From positions 2,214,388-2,278,387 of the forward strand of contig KL647296.1 of NCBI GenBank assembly GCA_000727475.1: 64,000 nucleotides of DNA, in the 5' to 3' direction. Made by a program: the position numbers and the translations under genes. This document shows, piece after piece, positions 36,938-48,182 of the stretch. This stretch comes from Sarcocystis neurona. Lineage: Eukaryota > Apicomplexa > Conoidasida > Eucoccidiorida > Sarcocystidae. Each line of letters begins with the position of its first letter. Positions within the stretch are counted from its first letter, which is position 1. Under the pieces are notes generated by a model. It saw nothing but the letters and a program-made list of their open reading frames with translations. It made no database searches and was not told the origin of the DNA.

Positions 36938-37590
36938 GCGCTTGGCGAGAGGCGGTCGCACTGCTGCTGCTACGCCTGCAGCTAGATGATGCTGCTGGAG
37001 CCGCTCGGCTCTCCTCGTCTAGCTCCTGTGCTGCTGGGTTCGCTGCTCTCGTGGACGTTCTCGACCAGGCAGAGCAGCAGCTGGGGGAAGTGTGGCAGCA
37101 GGAGCAGCAGCAGCAACGGACTGCGACACCCGTCGAAGGGGAAGAAAGAGGTAGCAGGAAAGAGACCAACAGGCAGAGTGCCGAAACGCTGCAGCAGCTG
37201 CTTGCTGCTGCCTTCGCTTCGCCTCCGCCGCAGCGATGGTGGCACGCTGCAGCGCGCGCAGCAGAAGCAACAGCAGCAGCAGACCAGCAACCAACAACAG
37301 CAGCAGACAGCCGCAGTCGCAAGAAGGCGCGACACTCTCAAGTGGCGACAGGAGTAGGACGGGCCGCAGCTGCTGGAGGAGGAGGAGGAACAGGAGCAGC
37401 AACCACGCAACGGCAGAGAAGAACGAGGACTGATATTGCTTCTGAGCTTCATCGGCTGTTGCGGCTGTACCCGCATGCATCAGAAGAGGCTGCGGCAGCC
37501 GCGCCTGCTGCCGCGAGTGTCTTCGGAGCCGAAGTGGCCCGCTACTCTCTCATATTAAAACTGGAGCAGTTGCTGCAGCAGCATTTGTAG
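36938..37590 (+). CDS. PPR-like protein, last exon with stop
   Basis: Acceptor GATCGCGCAG starts in phase 1, with TAG at 37588-37590. It begins GAWREAVALLLLRLQLDD, closely matching the 'W.eAl.LL..m' opening of pentatricopeptide helices B in algal and apicomplexan PPR proteins, followed by GFAALVDVLDQAEQQLGE. A Gln/Ala/Gly-rich middle part is followed by a helical end (ASELHRLLRLYPHASEE; YSLILKLEQLLQQHL). The same frame is open upstream to 36415, so the exon may start earlier. No RAP or NYN domain follows. AT-rich spacer begins right after the stop. Confidence 0.7.
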
Positions 37591-40509
37591 ACACCTTTTT
37601 GATCCCGTCGTCGACTGACTACAAGCAACCTTGTTCCCATATATATTATGTGTAGGTCTGCATATGTATATGTGTGCTGAACGTACCCTACGTATGTATT
37701 CGCACATCTCTATATCGACCGGTGTGTGAGAATCGCATGTGAATGCGCGTGGCACACGCATACATCATTCGTCCAACGCCAAGAATATTTATATCAATAA
37801 ATATGTATGCATATACATGTACATATATATACATATATATATATATATATCACGAAGGCAGGTGTGTTTCCCTGTTGTCATGCTTCCAATATCAATAAAT
37901 ACGTATGCGTGTATATATATATATATATAAATATCGGAGGCAGGTGTGTTTACCTGTTGTCATGCTTCAATATATATATATATTAATTTGTTTTAATACG
38001 TATGTAAATGCGCCTTGACTGGTCTGTGCAACAAATGTGTACAGACGTGCTGCATGCACTGCGCCGACATAAGCGCCGCGGCTACTGTTTGACTTTTTTC
38101 CGCTCTCTCTCTCTCTTTCTCCGGTAGAGGAAAGGGATGGAAGTTGGTCGAATTTCTCCTCGTGTACATTTAGTGAGAAGCGTCCACTGCGTCGTCTTGC
38201 GCGGTGGAGTTTTTGTTTTCCTCGCCTTCCCTACTTTTCTCTCCAAGCGTCTTCTCTTGCGTCTGGCAGTTGCCTCTCTGCCGGTACGAGTAATAAGCTT
38301 GCCGCTGCCTAGTCTCCCTTCCCGCGTGTTTTATACTTCCTTCGCTACTCCCTCCGAACATCAATAAAACTTCTCTTTTTCATCTGCCTCTTCTCCCCCA
38401 CAACACCATATGGTATGGCATATATATATATATATATATATGTAGTATTCGTATGTAAAATAGGTATATGGTGTCATGTTTGTGTGTATGTATACGCACG
38501 TGTATATATATATATATACACATGTGTAATAGGATATATATATATATATATATACATAGACGTACGTATTGGTATATAGGTATATTTCCATATATATATA
38601 TATATATACACACTCATAAGTATATGAAAGCATCCGTGTGTGCATGTATACATATATATGTATATATTAAATACCTGCATAGGTTTATATATATGTATAT
38701 ACACATTACTTTCCCTTCCCCGTCGTGCGGCAGTCTTTCAGTACACTGGTTCCGGAGTTTTTCTTCTCTTGCTGTTCACTCTCCTCTTCTTCGTCACGAC
38801 ACGTGAGCGCGTCGGAAGTGTCACCAGTTTGAAGCTTCCGAGGAAACGACGAGCTCCTTGTAACTACACTTCGTCGAAGAAGAAAACGAAAAAAAACGGA
38901 AGCGCAGCACCGTCGCGTGTGCACGAAGGAAAGGACCGAGGAAAACGTAAAGAAATTTAGAGCAGCTGACTTCATTTTAAGAAGTCACCGCGCATGCAGT
39001 TGTAAACCTGATACGCCGCTGCATGAAATTTTTCTTCTCCCGTCGAGACGGTGCTGCGAGAGAATTTGTTCCGCCAGATACGCAGACGCGGACAGCGACG
39101 CTTAGTCTGTTTGCGACTTCTTTCCGCCTTCCCTTTCTCGCCCACACACCCGTTTCTTGTTTATCCTTTCTTTTATAAAGCCATTTCTTCCAATTGCGTT
39201 GCTGCTGCTACCGGAGCAGTGCATCTGTTTATCTTCCTTCGCAAAGCCAGGCAGCAGCCATACTAATACGACTCCTCCGGGTGCCTTTCTTCGGCTTGTA
39301 TCGTCGCACTAGTCCATACAGAGAAACTGTCAAAGCAAATTAAGGGGTCTACGTGTTTGCACATATATGTGTGGATGCATAAATACATATAAATATATAT
39401 ATATATTTTATGCACTCGTGCCTACAGGGAAACTGCCAAAGGAAACGTAGATTCACACCATGTAGGCGTCTATGTGTTTACACATGTGTGTGTTATTCGA
39501 ATATATATATATACATATATATGTATATAAGTAGGTATTTATGTGTAAATATGTTATCTGCATTTGCATATGTACGAAGTTATCGGCAGTTGGTAGACAA
39601 CTGAAAGGTCTAGACCCGTTGTATATGCGTGATGAGTTCTACCTCTTAATCTGCACACGACGGAGACAAAGAAATATGTGTACGTCTCCGCAGACTTCCA
39701 CTACTATTTTGTTCCGCACATTATTGTTCTACTAGCCATGTATATATAGAAATATATGTATTTACGAAAACGTATATACATATATATATATACATATATA
39801 TATAAATATGTATACACGTCTACAGAATTCCACTGGTATTTACTACCGCACACTATTTACCTATAACCCATATATATATATATATATATATATATGTACG
39901 TTTATATTCATATATATATATGTCTATGTAGGTGTTTCTATCTGTCAAATCGACATTTCATTGTACCTTTGTTCACGTGTCCATCTTCGCTTTTCCTTGC
40001 TTCTACGCTTGTGTATATGGCCGCACTCATGTCGCCTACATATATATTTATATATGTATATATGCAGATCCTTATCTATGTATATGTCTATGATTGGATA
40101 TTGGTGCAGAGAGACACAGAGAGACACAGATATGCTTTGTAGACTGGTGTACGCATATCACATCATTTATACACGTGTGCGTGCTACACAAAAACATCCC
40201 AAAGAATTAAGAATAGTTTATATATCATGACATTTTGGTGATCCAGCCTTCTACTCATACAGAATATCACTGCCGCGGTACCCCTACACACGTCTGTGTA
40301 TACCTCTACAAATACACTGTACGCGTATGTGTATATATATATATATATGTATCGATAGATAATATATATGTGTCTATATCCGTGCGCAAACGCATATATT
40401 CCTATATCGTTCTAGACTGTACGTATATATATATATATATCCTAACATCTCTCTGCATATATATGCATGCTCAGACGCATATATTTTTATATAATTCTAC
40501 TGTATACGT
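37591..40509. other. Intergenic region with microsatellites, no supported gene
   Basis: Apart from the tandem element above it holds many (TA)n blocks (38420-38720, 39385-39410, 39780-40060, 40330-40450). A C/T-rich block at 38090-38390 and a mixed block at 38700-39280 contain short open frames without family resemblance; they could be UTR or regulatory DNA. Confidence 0.5.
37791..37972. repeat. Two tandem copies of a ~90-bp element with (TA)n core
   Basis: Each copy has ATATCAATAAATAYGTATGC, a (TA)n block, then GGCAGGTGTGTTT and CCTGTTGTCATGCTTC. The flanks are nearly identical while the TA core differs in length. The repeats lie 200-380 bp after the gene end at 37590. Confidence 0.85.
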
Positions 40510-41800
40510 CGAGCCAAGCGATTCTCTCAACCGCTGCTGCGCTGCCTGCTGCGGTGTCGAAGCGCACGCGAGCAGCAGCAGAAGCAACTCCGGCACCGTG
40601 GGAATGAGGTAGCAGCAAAAGCGTCCGCACGAGCACCAGCAACAGTAAGGAGCGTGCAGCTACAGCCGCGTACCGGCAGCGGAAGCAGTCGCACCGGCAG
40701 CCAAGCACCAGCACACCCCACAATAGGAAACAGAGAAGCAGCAGCAGCACAGACCGTCGCATCCCAGTAGCGATAGCAGCCGCCGCAGAGCGACAGCAAA
40801 AAGAAACAGAGGAACAGCAGCACCAGCACGTCACCAACACCCGAGACAGTACGGGGAGGCAGAGAGGCAGCAGTACGGTGTGCGCAGCAACAGCGGATCA
40901 GCAGCACCGCAAGTAGCAGCAGAGACGCTGCCAGCAGGAGAGGCCGCAGCAATACAGTAGCAGCCACATGGGCACGTCATGCAGCTGGGACAGCAGCATA
41001 AATACCGGCAGCCACAGCAACATCCACCCGTGGGTGGAAATCAACACGCAGCAGCTGGTGGCAGGAATTGTAGCAGGTGCTGCGTCTCTGCTATTAGAAC
41101 GGCAGCAGCAACGCACGAGCGGTGTCAGCAGGAGCAGCAGCTGCTCACGTAAAAACTGAGTCTCGGCAGCTGCAGACCTGCAGCAGAACGGGTAGCTGCT
41201 GGTGCGAACGCGTGCGGAGGAGCAGCCGCAGCAGACACATCGTCAACTAAAACAGAAACACGACAGCTGCGGCAGCACCTGCAACACCAGCAGCAGAAAC
41301 AAAAGCAGGAGGAGCAGGAATACCGGCAGCAGGCGCAGGAGCAGCTGTTGCGACAGCGCGAACAGCAGCTGGCGCAGCAGGAACAGCAGAAATAGCAGCT
41401 GCTGCTGCAGGAACACCAGCAGCAGGGGGAGGAATAGTTGTCGCTACAGCGTGGGGAGCGGCAGCCGCAGAAACAGAAGCAGTAGCAGGATCAATGGCGG
41501 CACCAGTGGACAGCGACAGAGAGAGGAGTGGTGGTTGACTCCGTAGCAGATGCTGCGCCAGTGAAGCAGCTGATGCAGCAGGAACAGCAGCACACGAGCA
41601 AGCAGCTGCGGCACCAAGAGCACCTGCAGCATCAACAGCAGTTGCAATCCTGCATTTCTTCTTGTTTTGCTTAGAAAAGTTGCAAATGCTCTCGAAAGTG
41701 GGGGCTGCACAACAACTTCCTCCTCCTTCTTCCTCTCCAGCAGCAGCTGACGGCAGCAAACTTGCTGCTCTCTCTGCACCGGGTTCTTACAGGACCACAC
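40510..41800 (+). other. CAG-rich coding-like DNA, probably + strand, structure unresolved
   Basis: The + strand is CAG/GCA-rich with segments that read like coccidian coding sequence: RQQQKQLRHRGNE near 40570, VEINTQQLVAGIVAGAAS at 41035-41090, RQLRQHLQHQQQKQKQEE at 41260, VKQLMQQEQQHTSKQLRH at 41550 and LEKLQMLSKVGAAQQLPP at 41668. They fall in different frames with scattered TAG codons. The minus strand is open at 41444-41800 (QVCCRQLLLERKKEEEVV). This may be a decayed or badly sequenced gene. I cannot name a product or fix borders. Confidence 0.3.
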
Positions 41801-42471
41801 ATATATCTACGTTCCACGCCACACTTAGACATCTGCCTTCCCATACGTGTTTGAACATATACACGCATATATGCATATATATATATATATATATATATAT
41901 GGAGAGAGAGATGCACATAGATACGTATTACTATGTGTGTACGTACGTACACATGTGTAGACATCAATAAAGATAGAAAAGCTGCCAGTATGACAGTACA
42001 GCGAAAAGAAGTGACCGCAGGCACGCTCACGCAGCGCAAACTCAACAATCAACGCGCTGTTTTGGGGACGTCTCTTTCTCCCTTTTCACCTCGGACATGT
42101 ATATTTATATGTACACATATGTGTACACATGAACAGTCATGTACATACATATACATACATATATATGTAAGCAGAATAAGGAGGTAGAACGCTAGCGGGT
42201 ACAGCCAGCAGTAATAAAACTTCGAGTAAGGACTGCGTGCGGACTGATAAATGACCTTTTCACTACGGGCTGCTGCAGCTGAAGCGCGGACTCGCCAAGC
42301 GGCTGCTTTGCCTGCCTTCAAGATCTCTGGTGCGGTTGCTTGCCAGGCAGCGGCATGGGTGTGGTAGACAGCCACCAGTGCTGTTGCAGCAGCCCCCTCG
42401 CTGCTCACGTTCCTGCTGATGAACTTCTTCTAACCGCTGGTGCTCCTGCTGCGGGTCGGCAGATCCCCGTG

Positions 42472-44198
42472 CTACTCCCTCGTAGATGGAGAAGCTTCAA
42501 GAGTATCTTCTACAGACGTCGGAGAACTCTCCTGCTGCTGCGGCTCCTGCGGAAGTGACTGCTGCTGCTGCCGCTGCGGGTGGGTGACGTGCGCTGCCTC
42601 CTGCTGCTGGTAGTCGCCAGCGTCATGCTGCTGTTCCTGCGGGTTACCACACAGACGCACCTGCTGCTGCTGCTGGTGCTGCTTCTCGGCGCATGTGTGC
42701 GCTTCGTTTGTTGAAGGAGCGAGCGGCTGCTGGGGGCCCCACGCTTGCTGTGGCGGCCCCCGAGCGTCCTGGGAATCTGCGTGCTGCTGCTGGTGGTGCG
42801 CCGCTGGAAACTGCTGCTCCCATGCTGCCCGCTGCTGCAGATGTCCCCCCTGCTGCTGCGGCAGTGCACGCTGCTGTTGCTGGGGCCAAGTCGTCGGCGG
42901 CTGCTGTCTCGGCAATTGGGGAAGCTGCTCTTGGGGCCCTGCGCCGCCACTCTCCTGCTGCTGCGGCCACACAGACACGTGGTGCTGCTGCGGTCGCACA
43001 CACGCCGGCTGCTGCTGCTGGCCGATCGTACGCACTTCCGTCTGCTGCGGGCTGTGCTGCAGCTGCTGCCAGGAACGCACCACATCCCATGAAGAACCGC
43101 TCTCCTTCTGCGGTTGCTGCTCGAAACGAGGGAACTGCGGGTTACGCGGAGGTAAAAACTCGTGCCCCTGCTGCTGTCGCCGCTGCGAATCCTGATGCGC
43201 CTGGGGCTGCTGCGCTTGCTGATGCTGCTGAAGCTGAGGCTGTAACTGCAGAGGCAGCCGCTGCTGCAAGTGTTGCTGGTGCTGCAGCAAGTCCGGCTGC
43301 TGCGGCGGCAAGTGCGGCTGCTGCGGCGGCAAGTGCGGCTGCTGCTGCTGTAGGTGCTGCGGCTGTAGGTGCTGCGGCTGCAGGTGCTGCTGCTGCAGGT
43401 GCTGCGGCTGCAGGTGCTGCTGCTGCAGGTGCTGCTGCTGCAGGTTCTGCGGTTGCAAGTGCTGCTGCTGTAGGTGCTGCTGCTGCAGGTGCTGCTGCTG
43501 CAGGTGATGCTGCTGCAGGTGATGCTGCTGCAGGTGCTGCTGGTGCAGGTGCTGCTGGTGCAGATGCTGCTGCTGCAGTGCTGCTGCTGCAGATGCTGCT
43601 GCTGCAGATGCTGCTGCTGCAGATGCTGCTGCTGCAGATGCTGCTGCTGCAGATGCTGCAGATGGGGCCGCTGCGGGGGCTGCACATGCTGCTCCTGTTG
43701 CGGTAGGTGCTGCTGCTGGTGCAGATGCTGCTGGTGCTGCTGCAGGTGTTCCTGTTGCTCCCTCAGATGCTGCTCCTGCTGCACGTGCTGCTGCGGATGC
43801 TGCTGTTGTAGGTGTTCCTGTTGCTCGCTCAGATGCTGTTGCTGCTGCACACGCTGCTTCGGATGCTGTTGTTGTAGGTGCTCCTGTTGCTCCCTCAGAT
43901 GCTGCTCCTGCTGCACGTGCTGCTGCGGATGCTGCTGTTGTAGGTGTTCCTGTTGCTCGCTCAGATGCTGCTGCTGCTGCTGCACGTGCTGCTGCGGATG
44001 CTGCTGTGGCAGGTGTTCCTGTTGCTGCTTCAGATGTTCCTGCAAGTGCTGCTGCTGCTGTTCCTGCTGTTGCTGCAGATGTTCCTGTTGCTGCTGCAGA
44101 TGCTGCTGCTGTTGCTGCTGGTAGGCTCGTAGCGCTTCCTCTTCATACTGCTGCTTTAGCACCTGCATCGCCCAGGAGACTCCCCAGACAGGGAACAT
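42472..44198 (-). CDS. Gln-rich repeat protein with an internal frameshift
   Basis: From an ATG at 44198 the protein begins AMQVLKQQYEEEALRAYQ, then about 200 residues of Gln/His/Leu repeats of the type HLQQQ and EHLQQQHPQQHVQQ. At 43578-43579 one base is missing from a repeat unit (CAGTG where all neighbours have CAGATG), and the frame changes. The second frame continues the same HLQQQ repeats, then PHLPPQQ units, and a less repetitive tail (FLPPRNPQFPRFEQQ; SSWDVVRSWQQLQHSP) to a stop at 42472. I prefer - over the + Ala frame (42693-43706) because the tail is compositionally natural. Function is unknown. A possible further exon (42430-42250: VAVYHTHAAAWQATAPEI) lies downstream. Confidence 0.55.
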
Positions 44199-44436
44199 TG
44201 CGCATGCGCCTTCTACCTCTCAGGGAACTTTCTAGCAATGACACACACACCGTCCTACGCACATCCTTGCACCTACACAGATAAAACGCTTTGTCTTTTT
44301 CTCCCTATATAATATATATTTTAGAGGAGTACAGAAAATATGTGTTGAAAGAAAAATATGCATAGTCTTATTTGTATATATTCACAAACAGATGCAAGGC
44401 TGTTTCTACTTGACTACCTAGTAGGCACCTACATAT

Positions 44437-44474
<38 letters not shown>

Positions 44475-44995
44475 ACGTATGTTTTCCGGTTATATATATA
44501 TATATATGCAACGCTATAGAGACGTATGAGTCTCTCTTTTTTTACATGTGAAGTATATATGGATATATGTAGAGAAGGACAGATAGACAGACAGATACAT
44601 ACGCACGAAAAACCACGGCGGAGTCTCCCTGCTGCGCGTTGCTGTTTTTCACCACCTCTGTCGGGGGTCTTCTTTTGATACAAAAAACTCTCAACACGCC
44701 CCTCAAATATATAGATACACGGGTAGGTATGCTTCAGTATATACAATAATATTTCTAGATATACATATATGTATATATGGGTAGGTAAGTAGGCAGGTAT
44801 ACGTATATACCTATATATATATGTACATATGTGTATGGACAGGTATGTTTCAGTATAATCAGATATACATATAAGCACATACACATATACATATGGCTAG
44901 GAATGTTTCAAAAAGTGGAGACAGCGGTGCGCGCAAGCGTCTTCTGCCCCGTTGTGTGTGCACCGCCCTCACCCCTTTGCCCTTCGAGGATCTGC
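44199..44995. other. Intergenic AT-rich spacer
   Basis: This spacer separates the Gln-rich minus gene from the purine satellite. It holds several (TA)n blocks (44440-44475, 44490-44510, 44815) and no CAG tract or convincing ORF. Confidence 0.5.
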
Positions 44996-46290
44996 TCGTG
45001 TTCCCACACCAACGAAGCGAAGAGGAGGAAGGGAAGAGACAGAGAGACAGAGAGACGGAAAGAAAAGAAAGAGAGAGAGAGAGGTAGAAAAGGAGAAAAG
45101 AGAGAAAGAGAGAGAAGAGGGAAGAGAGAGGAGAGGAGGGAGAGAGAGAAGAGAGAGAAGAGGAAGAGAGAGGAGGAAGAGAGAGGAGGAAGAGAGAGGA
45201 GGAGAGAGAGGAGGGAGAGAAGACAGGAGGAGAGAAGAGAGAGGAGAGAAGAGNNNNNNNNNNNNNNNNNNNNNNNNNNNNNNNNNNNNNNNNNNNNNNN
45301 NNNNNNNNNNNNNNNNNNNNNNNNNNNNNNNNNNNNNNNNNNNNNNNNNNNNNNNNNNNNNNNNNNNNNNNNNNNNNNNNNNNNNNNNNNNNNNNNNNNN
45401 NNNNNNNNNNNNNNNNNNNNNNNNNNNNNNNNNNNNNNNNNNNNNNNNNNNNNNNNNNNNNNNNNNNNNNNNNNNNNNNNNNNNNNNNNNNNNNNNNNNN
45501 NNNNNNNNNNNNNNNNNNNNNNNNNNNNNNNNNNNNNNNNNNNNNNNNNNNNNNNNNNNNNNNNNNNNNNNNNNNNNNNNNNNNNNNNNNNNNNNNNNNN
45601 NNNNNNNNNNNNNNNNNNNNNNNNNNNNNNNNNNNNNNNNNNNNNNNNNNNNNNNNNNNNNNNNNNNNNNNNNNNNNNNNNNNNNNNNNNNNNNNNNNGA
45701 GGAGGAGAGAGGAGGAGGGAAAGAGAAAGAGACAAAGAAAGAGAGAAGGGAAGAGACAGAGAGACAGAGAGAGAGAAACAAAGACAGAGAGGGAGGAAAG
45801 AGGAGGAGAGAAGAGAGGAGGAGGGACGAGAGAAGAAAAGAGAGAGGAGGAGAGAAGAGGAGGAGAGAAGAGGAGGAGAGAAGAGGAGGAGAGAAGAGAG
45901 AGGAGGGAAGAGAGCAGGGAGAAGAAAAGAGAAAAACAAAGAGAGAGAAGAAAGAGAGAGAGGAGGAGAGAAGAGAGGAGGAGAGAAGAGAGGAGGAGGG
46001 ACAGAGAGAGGAGGAGGGACAGAGAGAGGAGGAGGGACAGAGAGAGGAGGAGGGACAGAGAGAGGAGGAGGGACAGAGAGAGAAAGAGGGAAGAGAGAAG
46101 GGAAGAGAGAGGAGAAGGGAACAGAGGAGGAGAGAAGAGAGAGGAGAGAGGAAGAGAGAGAGAGGAGAAAGGGGGGAAGAGAGGAGGGAAGAGAGGAGGG
46201 AAGAGAGGAGGAGGGAGAAAGAGAGAAATAAAGAGAGAAGGGAAGAGAGAGAGAAAGAGAGGAGGAGGAGGGAGGAGAGACGGAGAGAAA
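44996..46290. repeat. Purine-rich (GGAGA)n satellite with a 445-N gap
   Basis: About 1.3 kb is almost all G and A on the + strand, made of GAGAGGAGG, GGAGGGACAGAGAGA and related units. Five near-identical copies of a 24-bp unit (GGAGGAGGGACAGAGAGA core) lie around 45990-46085. N fills 45254-45698. All reading frames are open and mean nothing. This is not a gene. Confidence 0.95.
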
Positions 46291-47154
46291 ATTGATGACT
46301 TTTTCTTCCCTTTGTTTGGAACCGATAACATGTGCACACTGCGCCACGGTGTCTTCAAAGCAGCAGAGAATATATATATATATATATACTGGTGCGGGTA
46401 GAATACATATACAGAGATGCAGGCGTATCTTGTGTATGTATATATATGTGTGTGTAGGGGGAGCACAGCAGTTTAATAACACTGCATGCATACTTGTGCA
46501 ATATAAAATCAGAGTAATGTACGTGTGTGTCTTATTTTATATACACGTGTATGTGTCTGTGTATACGCATACATACACATATATATGTGTAGAGGGATAG
46601 CAGCAATTTAACACTAGGTAAGCACTCGGGTCTGTGTTCACCTCGTTATTTCTACGATAGAACATTCCTCTATAAAGGAGAAAAGGGCGTCTACCTATAC
46701 ATATATAAGCATTGACATTTATTTATCTACACCTACATATTTATAATCTTATGTCTACATCTTCAGGTATAAATAGAGAGATATATAGATGCACACTTAG
46801 GTGTGTATATATATGTGTGTGTGTGTGTCTCTCTCTACCTCTCTCTCTCCCTATATATATATATGTACATACATACATACATACGCGTTTATTAATAGAT
46901 AAATATATATATGTGTACAGGTGTATATCCAAATCCGTGAAACTCCGTATATACATGGAGATAGACCCGGGGATGAATCTCTCTCTCTCCCGCTGTCTCT
47001 CTTTCTTTTCATATATGTATATATATGTATGGCGCAGTTGTGATTCACAGCCATGGGCGGAGGGTTGGATTATCATTCGCTGCTCTGTGTGTGGACGGGG
47101 AATTTCTGCCGAATAGAGAAGTGTCAACTTCATCCTCGTGAAGGGCCACTTGGG
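46291..47154. other. Spacer with microsatellites
   Basis: AT-rich DNA with (TA)n, a (GT)n at 46818-46828 and a C/T block at 46830-46850. No coding signal seen. Confidence 0.5.
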
Positions 47155-47560
47155 CTGCGTCTGACGGGGTGTCTAGTCCTTGTAGTCGCCGGCGTGTCTA
47201 CTACTCGCAGTTGACTGCGTGTCTCCTTTCCGCATTTGACCCCCTCCTTATTACTTGGAATTGACTGCGTGCCTCCTTTCTACAGCTGAGTGGTGTCTAC
47301 TTCTGTATTTGGTGGCGTGTCTACTTTTTGATTGTGACTGTGCGCGCAGTGTTCGTATCTGGTGGTGGCGTGTCTGCTTTCCCCGTGTCTACTTTTGTAC
47401 GGTGTCTACTTTTCGCCCTCGGTGGTGTGTCTACATCTCCAGGCGACGGCCTGTCTACTACTGCAGTCGAGGGGGTGTCCACATTTTGCAGTCGACGGCG
47501 TGTCTACTTTTGCCAGTCGACGGTATGTCTGCTTGGTGTTTGGAGGCGTGGGCTTCTCAC
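47155..47560. repeat. Degenerate tandem array built on GTGTCTAC
   Basis: About fourteen units of 18-32 bp each carry GTGTCTAC or a one- or two-base variant (GTGTCTCC, GTGTCTGC, CTGTCTAC, GTGTCCAC), usually followed by TTTTG or TTCTG and then GCAGTCGACGGC-like spacer. Exact octamers occur near 47194, 47293, 47317, 47385, 47402, 47426 and 47500. The inverse octamer GTAGACAC occurs at 47878, 47923 and 48007, toward the RAP gene end. The array is GC-balanced and unlike the TA or CAG repeats elsewhere in the window. Confidence 0.75.
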
Positions 47561-48037
47561 TGCAAAGAAGGACAGAAAAACTCAGACCGAAGCCTTTTGC
47601 TGCTGCCCTTGGCGCGCCCTTCCTCCGCATGCAAACTCTCCTTGTGGCAGGGCTCTCGGCTCAAAAGAAGACGGAAGAACGGAGTTTAAGACGAAGAAGA
47701 AGAAGAGAAACGAAGCAGCTAAAGAGCTGACAGCCGCAGCACGACAATATACTCGAAGAAACGGGACAGAAGAAGAGAAAAAAGGGCAGGACCAAGAGAG
47801 GACCAAGAAGAGAAGAAGCTGAGAAGGTTCAATAGCGAGACACGTGTGTGTATGCGCATGTGGAGAGTGAGAAGAAGTAGACACGGGCCACAGCAGCAAA
47901 ACGCGTGTGTCTGACCCGCTTTGTAGACACCCCCTCAACGCGAGGAGGGGATTTTCGGCGACAACAACGCGAGGCGCAAAACTGCTTGGCGCAGCTTAAA
48001 GAGGAAGTAGACACGAAGAGAGCAGGCAGAAGGTGTT

Positions 48038-48182
48038 CTACGTAACGGGAATTCTACTTTTTTTAGAAAAAGAACTCACCTGCATGCGGGCGTTGTAAAA
48101 TGCCTCGTCCTCAGCGTCGAGCCACTCCGTCGGTTCTTCAAGGAGCTTCCGTCGCATATACTCCTCTCTCTCTCGCTGTCCT
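48038..48182 (-). CDS. RAP-domain protein, 3' exon (end of RAP domain)
   Basis: The minus acceptor GATATGTTTGCAG opens a frame that completes the split codon of the previous exon (AG plus A) and reads [18 protein letters not shown] and [24 protein letters not shown] is the typical last helix of a RAP domain (..YL..kL). At 48080 there is a perfect donor (CAG then GTGAGT), so another exon may follow. If it is not used the frame stops at TAG 48040-48038. The exon lies 0.5-0.9 kb from the GTGTCTAC array. Confidence 0.7.

Noticed and set aside
40930..41160. Several CAG-rich ORFs considered as separate genes
   Set aside because: Frames change every 100-200 bp and starts are unclear; reported only as one unresolved coding-like region.
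42693..43706. 337-codon + Ala-rich ORF opposite the Gln-rich minus gene
   Set aside because: The minus reading has a natural non-repetitive tail (NPQFPRFEQQPQKESG) and repeats continue across its frameshift; the + Ala frame is the expected mirror of CAG repeats.
44831..46466. ORFs of 440-535 codons over the purine satellite, on both strands
   Set aside because: They run through N and consist of Glu/Arg/Lys or Leu/Ser/Phe only, as any GA repeat gives.
47155..47560. CRISPR array
   Set aside because: Repeat units are short and degenerate, spacers are not uniform, and the genome is eukaryotic with no cas genes.
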